Below, piece after piece: positions 17,338 to 26,095 of a DNA stretch of 64,000 bases; the first letter of the stretch is position 1, and each line of letters opens with the position of its first letter. Source of the stretch: Clostridium_F caseinilyticum (lineage in GTDB: Bacteria; Bacillota; Clostridia; Clostridiales; Clostridiaceae). The notes under the pieces are model-generated. The model was not told where the DNA came from and searched no databases. It saw nothing but the letters and a program-made list of their open reading frames with translations. The stretch is taken from NCBI RefSeq assembly GCF_046127645.1, contig NZ_CP175919.1. One strand, 5' to 3'. The position numbers and the translations under genes were made by a program.

Positions 17338-18663
17338 ATGAATAACATTGGTATGCAATTATTCTTAATATTAATTTTAATAATTATAAATGCATTTTTT
17401 TCTTCTGCAGAAATGGCAATAATCTCTTTAAATAAAAATAAATTAAATACTATAATAGAGGATAGTGAAGAAAGAAGTTCTTCTCCTCAAAAAGTAAAAA
17501 AGGCAAAAATATTATTAAATCTTTTAAAGGAACCTAGTAAATTTTTAGCTACTATACAAGTGGGAATAACTTTAGCAGGATTTTTGGCAAGTGCTTCTGC
17601 TGCAACAAGTATATCAAAATATATTGATATATTCTTTAAACACTTAAATATCCCTAAAAGCAGTAGTGTAGCATTATTTTTAACCACTATTTTATTATCA
17701 TATTTAACATTAGTCTTTGGAGAATTGTTACCAAAAAGATTAGCATTAAATAATTCAGAAAAAATAGCGTTATTTTCAATTAAACCAATAATTATTTTTA
17801 TGAAAATATCTCTGCCTTTTGTAAATATATTAACCTCTTCTACTAACTTTTTGCTAAGAATTTTAGGAATTGATTATAAAGACATAGAAGAAAAAATATC
17901 AGAGGAAGAAATAAAAAAAATGATTGACTTAGGTGAAGAAACAGGAGTTTTTAATTCTACAGAAAAAGAAATGATAAATAGCATATTTGATTTTGATAAT
18001 ACTCTAGCTAAAGAAATAATGACACCTAGAACTAGTGTATTTGCAATAGATATAAATGATCCACCTAAAGATATAGTTAATAATATACTAACGGAGCGTT
18101 ATTCAAGAGTTCCTATATATGATGAAGATATAGATAATATTATAGGAATTCTACATATAAAAGATACCCTTTCTATCATAAATAAAGAAAATATAAAAAA
18201 AGAAGATTTGATAAATATATTAAGAGTCCCTTATTTTATACCAGAAACAAAAACTATAGATTCTTTATTCAAAGAAATGCAAACAAGCAAAAGCTATATT
18301 TCCATCCTTATTGACGAATATGGAGGATTCTCTGGTATAGTTACTATGGAAGATTTGATAGAAGAAGTTATGGGAAATATATTCGATGAATATGATGAGG
18401 ATAATGCTGAAGAAATAATAAAAATAGATGGAAACACTTTTTTATTAGATGCATCTATAACAATAGACACTTTAAATGAAAAACTTCATTTAGAATTACC
18501 TTCAGAAAATTTTGATACTCTAGGTGGCTTTATACTAGATATAACCGGAACTATACCAAAATATAATACAAACTCTGAAATACAATATAATAATTTAATA
18601 TTTAAAATAGAAAAGATGTCTAACAATAGAATAGAAAAAATAAAATTATATATAACAGAGTAA
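17338..18663 (+). CDS. CNNM/CorC (hemolysin C-like) membrane protein with CBS domains
   Basis: This 441-residue protein has the CNNM order: a DUF21 membrane domain (about 1-190, with four hydrophobic segments), a pair of CBS domains (about 210-335, including EIMTPRTSVFAID and DEYGGFSGIVTMEDLIEEV) and a C-terminal CorC_HlyC domain (about 350-435). Such proteins are linked to Mg2+ and Co2+ efflux or sensing. The name hemolysin is historical. AAGGAG precedes the ATG. It is alone in its unit, with a terminator after the stop. Confidence 0.88.
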   Translation: MNNIGMQLFLILILIIINAFFSSAEMAIISLNKNKLNTIIEDSEERSSSPQKVKKAKILLNLLKEPSKFLATIQVGITLAGFLASASAATSISKYIDIFFKHLNIPKSSSVALFLTTILLSYLTLVFGELLPKRLALNNSEKIALFSIKPIIIFMKISLPFVNILTSSTNFLLRILGIDYKDIEEKISEEEIKKMIDLGEETGVFNSTEKEMINSIFDFDNTLAKEIMTPRTSVFAIDINDPPKDIVNNILTERYSRVPIYDEDIDNIIGILHIKDTLSIINKENIKKEDLINILRVPYFIPETKTIDSLFKEMQTSKSYISILIDEYGGFSGIVTMEDLIEEVMGNIFDEYDEDNAEEIIKIDGNTFLLDASITIDTLNEKLHLELPSENFDTLGGFILDITGTIPKYNTNSEIQYNNLIFKIEKMSNNRIEKIKLYITE

Positions 18664-18668
18664 AAAGT

Positions 18669-18690
18669 AGAACCTCTAAATAGAGGTTCT
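18669..18690 (+). terminator. Terminator of the CNNM gene
   Basis: AGAACCTCTAAATAGAGGTTCT is a perfect inverted repeat 6 bp past the stop codon, followed by ATAAAATT. The T-run is weak. Confidence 0.6.
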
Positions 18691-18706
18691 ATAAAATTAA
18701 AATACA

Positions 18707-18958
18707 TTATGGTCTTTCTTTTAATTTTATTGAAATTAGAAAAAGTTGAAATTTGTGTGGTCGTTGTAAAGGTAATTTAAAATCTGATTTAGCATCCATT
18801 TAATCCAAATGGCATCTTGTACGAAAACACCTATTTACTTCTTGCCTAGCTTCACTCTTGCATTTTACCCTTATTATAAGAGGCAAATCTGCATTATTAA
18901 TGACTTTTTGCAAGGAAGTAGTAAGTTCTTTTAGTACATATAACTTACCCTTCCAACC
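18707..18958 (-). pseudogene. Decayed open frame, family unknown
   Basis: One minus-strand frame is open for 83 codons except for a single TAA at 18800-18802. It reads WKGKLYVLKELTTSLQKV and so on to RCFRTRCHLD, stop, MDAKSDFKLPLQRPHKF and so on, ending in TAA at 18707-18709. There is no start codon with a ribosome site upstream. The Cys/Arg-rich composition differs from neighbouring coding sequence. It looks like the C-terminal remnant of a gene, perhaps from a mobile element, but I do not recognise the family. Confidence 0.35.
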
Positions 18959-19013
18959 TTACCTATTATAAAATTCGCCATGTATAATGATTTTTCCTTC
19001 TTATAATTGTAAT

Positions 19014-19313
19014 CTATTTTTTATATTTATGAGTTTTTTCATCCATTGTAACACCTTCTGGTTTATAATCTATTTTTACAACAGAAATAACTCTTTTAGC
19101 ACCTTCATTAACACATATATCTTGAGCTTTTTTAACTATATCCAAAAGAATATCCATTTCACCTTCCATTGTAGTTTCCATAGGTCCTACTTCGTATTTA
19201 ACTCCTGAGGCTTCTATATACTCTATAACTTTATCTACTACTGGATATATATCTTCCTCACTAACTACAGGCAAAACCTGTAAACTTAAATTTATATTCG
19301 CCATTCTATCCAC
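19014..19313 (-). CDS. Thiamine-binding protein, MTH1187/YkoF-like (DUF77)
   Basis: A 99-residue ferredoxin-like-fold protein of the MTH1187 family, whose members bind thiamine or related pyrimidines in the cytoplasm. Typical segments are LSLQVLPVV, YPVVDKVIEYIEASGVKYEVGPMETTMEGEMD and AKRVISVVKIDYKP. It follows thiC by 9 bp and is the last gene of the TPP-riboswitch unit. This supports a role in handling thiamine or its HMP precursor. Confidence 0.8.
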   Translation of the reverse strand: MDRMANINLSLQVLPVVSEEDIYPVVDKVIEYIEASGVKYEVGPMETTMEGEMDILLDIVKKAQDICVNEGAKRVISVVKIDYKPEGVTMDEKTHKYKK

Positions 19314-19322
19314 TCCTATATA

Positions 19323-20636
19323 TTAATCATCATCTCTTAACATATTCAAATCTTTTCCTTCTATAACCCTATTCATATTTCTTACTGAACACATTTTTCC
19401 ACACATTGTACAAGAATCTTTACTTTTTGCATTAGATTCTTCTCTATATCTTCTAGCTTTTTCTTCATCTATAGATAATTGAAACATTTTTTCCCAGTCT
19501 AATTCTCTTCTAGCTTTAGCCATAGCATTATCCCAATTCTTTGCACCTTTTATTCCTTTAGCTAAATCTGCTGCATGTGCTGCTAATTTAGTTGCTATTA
19601 TTCCTTCCTTCATATCATCTAAATTTGGTAATCTTAAATGCTCTGCTGGAGTTACATAGCATAGGAAATCTGCACCATAAGTTGCTGCAATGGCGCCACC
19701 TATAGCTGAAGTTATATGATCATATCCTGGAGCTATATCTGTAACTATTGGTCCTAAAACATAGAAAGGAGCTCCATGACATAGTTTTTTCTCTATTTTC
19801 ATATTTGTTTCTATTTCATCTAAAGTCATATGTCCTGGTCCCTCTATTATAACTTGCACATTCCTTTCCCAAGCTCTTTTAGTAAGTTCTCCTAAGACTA
19901 TAAGTTCTTCTATTTGACTTGCATCTGTAGAATCTTCTATACATCCTGGACGACAAGCATCTCCTAAACTTAATGTCACATCATATTTTTCACATATATC
20001 TAAAAGTTCATCAAATCTTTCATAGAATGGATTCTCCTTATTATTTAGTTCCATCCATGCATATAAAAGAGATCCACCTCTTGAAACTATGTTCATTCTT
20101 CGTGGGTTTTTCTTAAATGTAGCTGCAGTTTTTCTATTCATTCCCACATGTATTGTTAAAAAGTCTGCTCCATTCTCTGCATGTTTTTTTGCCACTTTTA
20201 AAAATTCTTCTGATGTAATGTCTTTTAATTCCTTATCATAAAAACCCACTGCATCATATATAGGAACTGTTCCTATTATAGCTGGTGACATATCTATTAA
20301 TTTTTTTCTGAATTCTTCTGTTTTTCCAAAACAGCTCAAATCCATTATAGCTTCTGCCTTCATGTCTATAGCTTTTTGTACTTTTTCTAATTCCATATCT
20401 ATATTGCAACAATCCTTAGATATTCCTAAGTTTACATTTATTTTAGTCCTTAACCCTTGTCCTATTCCTTCTGGACTTAATGCTTTATGATTTTTATTAG
20501 CAGGTATAGCAACCTTTCCCTTAGATACTAATTCCATAATATCTTTTACATCCATATTTTCCTTTTGCGCTACTAATTCCATTTCTTTTGTAACTATTCC
20601 CTTTTTAGCAGCATCCATTTGAGTTGTATAATTCAT
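19323..20636 (-). CDS. thiC: Phosphomethylpyrimidine synthase ThiC
   Basis: This 437-residue radical-SAM enzyme converts aminoimidazole ribotide (AIR) into HMP phosphate, the pyrimidine half of thiamine. The C-terminal cluster motif is CTMCGKMCSVR. GRPGCIEDSTD-like residues appear in DACRPGCIEDSTDA, and EGPGHMTLDEIE and AITSAIGGAIAA-type segments are present. An in-frame ATG lies 21 nt upstream, inside the ribosome site. The ATG at 20636, after AAAAGGAG, starts MNYTTQMDAAKKG as in relatives. It follows purF in the TPP-riboswitch unit. Confidence 0.95.
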   Translation of the reverse strand: MNYTTQMDAAKKGIVTKEMELVAQKENMDVKDIMELVSKGKVAIPANKNHKALSPEGIGQGLRTKINVNLGISKDCCNIDMELEKVQKAIDMKAEAIMDLSCFGKTEEFRKKLIDMSPAIIGTVPIYDAVGFYDKELKDITSEEFLKVAKKHAENGADFLTIHVGMNRKTAATFKKNPRRMNIVSRGGSLLYAWMELNNKENPFYERFDELLDICEKYDVTLSLGDACRPGCIEDSTDASQIEELIVLGELTKRAWERNVQVIIEGPGHMTLDEIETNMKIEKKLCHGAPFYVLGPIVTDIAPGYDHITSAIGGAIAATYGADFLCYVTPAEHLRLPNLDDMKEGIIATKLAAHAADLAKGIKGAKNWDNAMAKARRELDWEKMFQLSIDEEKARRYREESNAKSKDSCTMCGKMCSVRNMNRVIEGKDLNMLRDDD

Positions 20637-20661
20637 AATAACATTTCTCCTTTTCATATCT

Positions 20662-20787
20662 CCTGTAAAATATGCTACAGGAATTATATTTGTTTATATG
20701 TACATTGATTTCATTAAATTCATTGAAATATATTAGTCATATTTATGATTAAAATATTTTCTATTAAAATTAAAAAAGAAATCAATG
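20662..20787 (-). promoter_or_regulatory. Structured gap between purF and thiC
   Basis: The 214-bp gap contains a small hairpin, CCTGTA-loop-TACAGG (20662-20681), whose arm touches the AGGAG before thiC. It also holds a distant 10-bp inverted repeat, CATTGATTTC (20703-20712) with GAAATCAATG (20778-20787). Neither is followed by a T-run. They could affect thiC translation or RNA processing. A second aptamer is not visible. Confidence 0.3.
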
Positions 20788-20850
20788 CTAAACTTCAATT
20801 AAATTTATATTTTATTATAAATTTGCAGCTTACTATATTGGTTATAAAAC

Positions 20851-22227
20851 TTAATAATCGGCATAATCTCCATTAAAACAGCCTGTACAAATATTAATAT
20901 TATTTAAACACTTCTTCATATCTTTTAAACTTAAAAATTCCAAACTATCTGCTTCTATAAAACGCTTCATTTCTTCCTTATTTTTTTTAAATGATAAAAG
21001 TTCTTTTTTATTTTTTATATCTATTCCCAAATTACAGTAATAATTTATTTTAGGTGATGCCACCATAAAATGAATTTCTTTTGCTCCTGCTTTTCTTAAA
21101 GAATATACTACTTGTCTACTACTATTACCTCTTACAATAGAATCATCTATGACAATAACTTTTTTACCTTGAACTATACTTTCTATAGCGTTTATTTTTA
21201 TATTTATATCTCTTTTTCTTTCCTTTTCTGTAGATTTTATAAAATTTCTACCTAAATAAGAATTTTTAATAAGACCTATACTATAGGGTATATTTGATGC
21301 TTTAGAATAACCCATAGCTGCAAAATTTCCTGATTCAGGTACTCCAATTATAATATCTGAATCTAATTTATATTTTTTATACAGCTCTTCTCCACATCTA
21401 ATTCTAAATTGTGATAAATTTATTCCATCTATGATACTATCTGGCCTTGAGAAATATATATATTCTAAAGCACAAATAAAATTACAACCGACTACTCTAC
21501 TTTTTATAGATTTTAATCCATTTTGATTTATAATTATAATTTCTCCAGGCTCTACATCTCTTATGTATTGTCCACCAACAACATTTATAGCGGCGCTTTC
21601 TGAAGATAAAATATAATTTTCTTCTACTTTTCCTAAACATAAAGGTCTTATTCCATTTTTATCTCTAAAACCTATTAGACTATCTTTCATTAAAATAAGT
21701 ACTGAGAAAGCTCCTTTCAAACTATCAATAGCACAAGTTATTGCTTTTTCTATTGTTTCACCTTTTTCTATCTTTTCTAATATAAACTTTAATATTACTT
21801 CAGAATCTGAATTGCTTTTGAATTTTTCACCTTTTTTCTCTAATTCATACTTAATATTTAAATAATTTAATAAATTCCCATTATGAGCTAAAGAAATAGT
21901 TTCTCCTAGGATTTCTTCTTGAAATGGTTGCGCATTTTTAATATGGACATCTCCACTAGTAGAATATCTAACATGTCCTATAGCAGAAAAATATTTAGTT
22001 TTATAAAAATTTTCTTCGGAAAATAAGTTAGAAACTAAGCCTAAAACTTTTTTGGTCTTTATTCCATCACTATTTGTATAGCTTATTCCTGCACTTTCTT
22101 CTCCTCTATGTTGAAGAGATACCAATCCAGGATAAAATATTTCTCCAAGTTCTAAAGTATAATTTTTAAAAATTCCAAAGACTCCACATTCTTCTTTAAA
22201 TTTATCCTGTTCTTTATCTAATAACAT
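20851..22227 (-). CDS. purF: Amidophosphoribosyltransferase (PurF), thiamine-linked
   Basis: A 458-residue glutamine PRPP amidotransferase that makes phosphoribosylamine, the first step to AIR. The propeptide precedes the catalytic Cys in EECGVFGIF (about residue 15). VIDDSIVRGNSSRQVV (about 353-368) is the PRPP loop. Candidate [4Fe-4S] ligands are in CALEYIYFSRPDS, YYCNLGID and NICTGC, as in the Bacillus enzyme. Unusually, it is not among purine genes but heads a unit with thiC behind a TPP riboswitch, so it may supply AIR for thiamine. Whether another purF exists is unknown. Confidence 0.9.
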   Translation of the reverse strand: MLLDKEQDKFKEECGVFGIFKNYTLELGEIFYPGLVSLQHRGEESAGISYTNSDGIKTKKVLGLVSNLFSEENFYKTKYFSAIGHVRYSTSGDVHIKNAQPFQEEILGETISLAHNGNLLNYLNIKYELEKKGEKFKSNSDSEVILKFILEKIEKGETIEKAITCAIDSLKGAFSVLILMKDSLIGFRDKNGIRPLCLGKVEENYILSSESAAINVVGGQYIRDVEPGEIIIINQNGLKSIKSRVVGCNFICALEYIYFSRPDSIIDGINLSQFRIRCGEELYKKYKLDSDIIIGVPESGNFAAMGYSKASNIPYSIGLIKNSYLGRNFIKSTEKERKRDINIKINAIESIVQGKKVIVIDDSIVRGNSSRQVVYSLRKAGAKEIHFMVASPKINYYCNLGIDIKNKKELLSFKKNKEEMKRFIEADSLEFLSLKDMKKCLNNINICTGCFNGDYADY

Positions 22228-22302
22228 TTCTATCCCTTCTAACTTAAAACATTAAATTGTTTATTAAATTAATGAGTTTCAATTGTATATAATAACTGTA
22301 AT

Positions 22303-22340
22303 AAAAAAAAATAAAGCCTATCCGAAGATAAGCTTTTTAT
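22303..22340 (-). terminator. Expression-platform terminator of the TPP riboswitch
   Basis: On the minus strand AAGCTTATC-TTCG-GATAGGCTT, with a stable TTCG loop, runs into TTTATTTTTTTT. It lies between the TPP aptamer and purF and should form when TPP is bound. Confidence 0.85.
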
Positions 22341-22369
22341 AACATATATAATTTACTATATACACTATA

Positions 22370-22449
22370 ATGCTCCCTACGGTAATCTTAGTTACATCAG
22401 GTTCAAAGGGTTAGAAAGTTTTCCTCTCAGCCTTTACGGCACCCCTGCA
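22370..22449 (-). promoter_or_regulatory. TPP (THI-box) riboswitch
   Basis: The minus strand shows the conserved core in order: CAGGGGTGCC, GGCTGAGAGGAAAAC, ACCCTTTGAACCTGATGTAACTAAG and TTACCGTAGGGA. The terminator follows 35 nt later. It should switch off purF, thiC and the thiamine-binding gene when thiamine pyrophosphate is abundant. Confidence 0.96.
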
Positions 22450-22477
22450 TTTACATACTATATTATTTTATATCTTA

Positions 22478-22506
22478 ATTATATACTTTTAAAAATTTCT
22501 TGTAAA
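22478..22506 (-). promoter_or_regulatory. Promoter of the TPP-riboswitch unit
   Basis: On the minus strand -35 TTTACA (22501-22506) and -10 TATAAT (22478-22483) are 17 bp apart and point into the TPP aptamer. Confidence 0.7.
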
Positions 22507-22522
22507 GGTTTATACTTATAAT

Positions 22523-22804
22523 TTATATGATTTCAGTTTCTATCTTGGAAACAATGGCCTCTGTATTACCTTCTATATAATTTACTACATTTTGTATTAT
22601 ACTATCTGCTTGTTTGCTACTATTACTTACACAAGCTATACCTATAACAATATTTTGATGTATATCCTGCATCTCTACTTCCGCTATAGACACATTAAAT
22701 TTATTTTTTGTTTTAGAAATCACACTTTTTACAATCATTCTCTTCTCTTTTAAAGAATGAACCCAATTAGCATATAAATATATTTTAGCTGTACCTATAA
22801 TCAT
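22523..22804 (-). CDS. DUF503 family protein (YlxP-like)
   Basis: This 93-residue protein matches the DUF503/YlxP family. Its members are small cytoplasmic proteins often near ribosome-maturation genes and of uncertain function. Family features are VHSLKEKRMIVKSVISKTKNKFNVSIAEVEMQD and the turn to VIGIACVSNS. A GTG two codons upstream is possible, but the ATG at 22804 has GGAG at better spacing. It lies 17 bp before the promoter of the thiamine unit and downstream of the ABC genes. Confidence 0.7.
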   Translation of the reverse strand: MIIGTAKIYLYANWVHSLKEKRMIVKSVISKTKNKFNVSIAEVEMQDIHQNIVIGIACVSNSSKQADSIIQNVVNYIEGNTEAIVSKIETEII

Positions 22805-22864
22805 ATACACCGCTCCTAAAAATAATCTAATTACACTTCTTTATTATCTTTTTAATTTAATATA

Positions 22865-23554
22865 TTATTCATACATAATAGTTTTACTTTTATGAATAAT
22901 CGTAGATATATATACTGAAATTGTAACTATTATAATATCAAATAGTATAATCCATAAAAACTTATCTTGAATAAAATTAATTTGTCCATAAAAAGCTTTT
23001 TTAGATATAGATATATTTAAAATTCTCAATATTTTTGGAATAATCATAGGTAAAAGAAGTATAATCATATATAAATATTTATTAAAAAGATTTAGCTTAT
23101 TAGGACCTAATTTAAAATAAAATGGATAATATATGCAATAGTATGCAGAAACTAAAGTAGCTGCAAAAATAAAATCACTTATAGAGCACATACTCCTCAT
23201 AGATTGACCCTTTAAAATAACTAAAAATAAAATAGTTGATAAAATACATATACACCAATTTATTGCATTTGTGACAATTACAAATAAATATTTTTCTAAA
23301 ACTATATTGTTTTTTTCAATAGGTAAGCTATATATAAATATATTGCTATTATTTTTAACTATGGCTTGCTCTACATAATTTATTAATATGTAAGAAGTCA
23401 TACCTATAACATAAATATATATATAATGCTGATCTCCACTCCTATTAGACTCTAGCCCTAAAAAAACTAAAGATATTACCATAGGTATGGAAACTAAAAA
23501 AATTTTTCTACATAAGATTAAATCATTGATTATTAAATTAATAATCTTCTTCAT
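22865..23554 (-). CDS. ABC-2 type membrane protein (second permease)
   Basis: A 229-residue protein with about six hydrophobic segments and a poorly conserved sequence, of the kind found as ABC-2 exporter permeases. It resembles its upstream neighbour in length and in the positions of SIPMVISLVFLG and SLPIEKNNIVLEKYLFV. The latter corresponds to SIPVKKKNVVLAKYISI of the neighbour, so the pair probably arose by duplication and forms a heterodimer. It is the last gene of the YtrA-type operon. Confidence 0.7.
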   Translation of the reverse strand: MKKIINLIINDLILCRKIFLVSIPMVISLVFLGLESNRSGDQHYIYIYVIGMTSYILINYVEQAIVKNNSNIFIYSLPIEKNNIVLEKYLFVIVTNAINWCICILSTILFLVILKGQSMRSMCSISDFIFAATLVSAYYCIYYPFYFKLGPNKLNLFNKYLYMIILLLPMIIPKILRILNISISKKAFYGQINFIQDKFLWIILFDIIIVTISVYISTIIHKSKTIMYE

Positions 23555-23555
23555 A

Positions 23556-24206
23556 TTACATGCTCTCTTTCTTTTCGTATATTTTCATGGATAAAACAGC
23601 AGATATAATAAATAAAATTATGCTTATTATTGTGGATATTAAAATAAATTTTTCATATATACTATTACTAATATTATAAGTTTTCATATAATTATTTAGA
23701 TGATTATTATCATATAACATATATATTACTAGAAAAACACCAAAATATATGAAGTTATTTATAATTCTTCCTTTGCTATAGTTAAGTTTAAAATATATAG
23801 GTAATTGTATTGCCATAGAAATAAATATAACACTTAAACTAAAAAAAATAGTACTAATTTGAAGAGATTGAATTATATCTCTAAAATTTAATATATAGAC
23901 TATAAAATTACTTAAGTATACTAATATTAAAAATGCAATAAGGTATATTATTATAGAAATGTACTTAGCCAAAACTACATTTTTTTTCTTAACTGGAATA
24001 GATTTTAATATATAATCTTCTTTTGCCCTTTCTCCATAAAAAAATGAAACTGAAATAAGTATTTGAACTATTAAATAAATAGCAATTATATATATACCTT
24101 GTTTATCCATTTCGTTAAAAATAAAAATATAAAATATAAAAATAGCTAAGGCTTTTATTATATAAGATTTTATAATAATTAAATCCTTTTTTATTAAATT
24201 TAGCAT
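23556..24206 (-). CDS. ABC-2 type membrane protein (first permease)
   Basis: A 216-residue polytopic protein with about six membrane segments. The motif SIPVKKKNVVLAKYISI after the second helix is shared with the following gene and with Bacillus YtrC/YtrD-like permeases. It lies 6 bp after the ATPase gene and 1 bp before the second permease, so it almost certainly belongs to the same exporter. The substrate is unknown. Homologous systems respond to cell-wall-active antibiotics. Confidence 0.7.
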   Translation of the reverse strand: MLNLIKKDLIIIKSYIIKALAIFIFYIFIFNEMDKQGIYIIAIYLIVQILISVSFFYGERAKEDYILKSIPVKKKNVVLAKYISIIIYLIAFLILVYLSNFIVYILNFRDIIQSLQISTIFFSLSVIFISMAIQLPIYFKLNYSKGRIINNFIYFGVFLVIYMLYDNNHLNNYMKTYNISNSIYEKFILISTIISIILFIISAVLSMKIYEKKESM

Positions 24207-24212
24207 TTATTC

Positions 24213-25070
24213 CTATCCCCTTACTGTATAAACCATAATATCTTCTAAACTTGGCTTTTCTATTATAACTTCTCCTTTTTTAGTTATTTCTTTTATAATA
24301 TCTATTGAAGTAGTTAATCCTTCAAAGCCAAAAGAATTTTTATTTATACCTATAAAATATTTTTTTGTTTCTTCATTTAAAAAATTTAATCCGCCTTTTA
24401 CCAAAGAATACTTCTCCATTATTTCATTCTTATCTTCTGAAAATATTATTTTCCCTTTATTTATAAAAGTTATATAATCTGCTATTTTTTCTAAATCAGT
24501 AGTTATATGTGTAGAAAAAAATATACTCTTATTTTCATCCTGTATTAAATCATATAGTATATCTAAAATTTCTCTTCTAAACACAGGATCTAGCCCAGCA
24601 GTAGGCTCATCCATTATTATAAGATCTGCATTATGCGAGAGAGCTAAAGCTAAGGAAAATTTCATTTTCATTCCCTTAGAAAGATTCTTTATTTTTTTTT
24701 TAGGATCTAAATCAAAAGTTTTTAAATATTTATTAAAAGTTTTGTCACTCCATTCTTTGTAAAAAGGAGCTATTATTTTTTTCATAGTTTCTATATTTAC
24801 ATGATCATAAAAATAGTTTTCATCATATACGAAACCTATTTTTTCTTTTACTTCTGTTTCATATTTTATGTTATCCCTGCTAAATATTTTTATATCTCCA
24901 GCATCCTTTTTTATTAGATTCATAATTAACTTTATGGTAGTACTTTTACCCGCACCATTAGGCCCTATAAATCCCATAATATATCCTCTATCTAAGCTAA
25001 AATTTATATTTTCTAGTGAAAAATTTTTATAATCTTTTCTTAAATTTTTTACTTCTAATATCTTATCCAT
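24213..25070 (-). CDS. ABC transporter ATP-binding protein (YtrB-like)
   Basis: A 285-residue ATPase with Walker A GPNGAGKST, Q-loop VYDENYFYDH, signature LSKGMKMKF, Walker B LIIMDEPTAGLD and switch FFSTHIT. The C-terminal 80 residues are the regulatory extension usual in antibiotic or lantibiotic-type exporters. It follows the GntR gene by 40 bp and should pair with the two ABC-2 permeases downstream. Confidence 0.88.
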   Translation of the reverse strand: MDKILEVKNLRKDYKNFSLENINFSLDRGYIMGFIGPNGAGKSTTIKLIMNLIKKDAGDIKIFSRDNIKYETEVKEKIGFVYDENYFYDHVNIETMKKIIAPFYKEWSDKTFNKYLKTFDLDPKKKIKNLSKGMKMKFSLALALSHNADLIIMDEPTAGLDPVFRREILDILYDLIQDENKSIFFSTHITTDLEKIADYITFINKGKIIFSEDKNEIMEKYSLVKGGLNFLNEETKKYFIGINKNSFGFEGLTTSIDIIKEITKKGEVIIEKPSLEDIMVYTVRG

Positions 25071-25110
25071 ACATATCCTCCGTTTCCCTCTGAATATTCT
25101 TATATACTCA

Positions 25111-25482
25111 TTATTGAAAATATAATATTTTAAGTATTTCTAGAATTTCCTCATAAGATATACCCAATAATCTACTTTCATCTATAACTTCATTTAATTT
25201 TTCTTCTATAATTTTTATCTTTTTTTCTTTTAAAAGTTCCTTATTTTGAGCAGCTACAAAAGTTCCTTTTCCTTTTACCGTTTCAACAAATCCTTCCTTT
25301 TCAAGTTCCTCATAAGCTCTTTTAGTAGTTATAACACTTACTCCAACCTCCTTAGCTAAATTTCTAATAGATGGAAGTATTTCACCTTCTTTTAGTTCTC
25401 CTTGCATTATAGCCGCTTTTATTTGTGAAAGAATTTGTTCATATATAGGCTGCTCTGAAGCATTAGATATTAATATCTTCAT
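25111..25482 (-). CDS. GntR-family repressor, YtrA subfamily
   Basis: A 123-residue regulator. The N-terminal winged helix (about 8-75) carries PIYEQILSQIKAAIMQGEL, LPSIRNLAKEVGVSVITTKRAYEELEKEG and the wing VKGKGTFVA. The short C-terminal dimerisation region of about 45 residues identifies the YtrA subfamily, which lacks a large ligand domain. It heads the ABC exporter operon and probably represses it from the palindrome at 25508-25540. Confidence 0.88.
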   Translation of the reverse strand: MKILISNASEQPIYEQILSQIKAAIMQGELKEGEILPSIRNLAKEVGVSVITTKRAYEELEKEGFVETVKGKGTFVAAQNKELLKEKKIKIIEEKLNEVIDESRLLGISYEEILEILKILYFQ

Positions 25483-25507
25483 TTATAAACACCTTACCTT
25501 ATATCGT

Positions 25508-25554
25508 ATATACTGTATATATATAATATATACAGTATATATTTTTTTGTCAAC
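25508..25554 (-). promoter_or_regulatory. Promoter and palindromic operator of the ytrA-type operon
   Basis: A perfect palindrome with 13-bp arms, ATATACTGTATAT (25508-25520) and ATATACAGTATAT (25528-25540), covers the -10 region. On the minus strand -35 TTGACA (25549-25554) and -10 TATATT are 17 bp apart, so a bound repressor would block RNA polymerase. This fits autoregulation by the adjoining GntR protein. Confidence 0.75.
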
Positions 25555-25654
25555 CTTTCTTTATAAATAATATAATTAAATTTTAAATTTTAAATTTATA
25601 ACTTTACTTTATTAAATGATTATGTTATACTTTCTTAAAAATAAATAATATAAT

Positions 25655-25922
25655 TCATTGATGAGGAAGAGTAACTAAGATAATTATTTAAAGAGAGTTA
25701 AGGATGGTGAGATCTTAACAATAGGAGTTTAGTGAATGGGCCTTGGAGAAATAAAGCAAAATCTTTTATAGAAAGTAGTATTTATCGGAATCCTACCGTT
25801 AAACAGGATAGGGTATGTTAGTACCTGAATTGAGATATGTTTAAATTATAATTTAAACATAAATTGGGTGGCACCGCGAATATAATCTTCGTCCTAATAT
25901 ATTAGGATAGAAGATTTTTTTA
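25655..25922 (+). promoter_or_regulatory. T-box leader, tRNA-Trp specific
   Basis: Stem I spans GAGGAAGAGTAACTAAG to CCTTGGAG, with the conserved apical loop ATGGTGAGA between GTTAAG and CTTAAC. The specifier position on the 3' side reads GAATGGGCC, giving TGG (Trp) at 25737-25739. The T-box sequence GGTGGCACCGCGAA (25867-25880) precedes a terminator, AATCTTCGTCCTAA with TTAGGATAGAAGATT and then T7. Uncharged tRNA-Trp should allow read-through. The tryptophan transporter gene lies downstream. Confidence 0.92.
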
Positions 25923-26012
25923 TTTTAAAAAATAATTTATAAAATAAATATTTTGTAAATTAAATAGATATTAAAACAAAAATTTTAAATTCTAGTCTCA
26001 ATAAATATTTAC

Positions 26013-26040
26013 AAAAAAACAATTAGAAATTGTTTTTTAT
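26013..26040 (+). terminator. Second terminator-like hairpin before trpP
   Basis: AAAACAATT-AGA-AATTGTTTT followed by TTAT forms a hairpin about 95 nt after the T-box terminator and 140 nt before trpP. It may act as a second attenuation point. Confidence 0.5.
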
Positions 26041-26095
26041 ATTTTTATAATAAAGCGTAATCATTTTAATACTGATTTTAAAAGGAGGTGTAACT

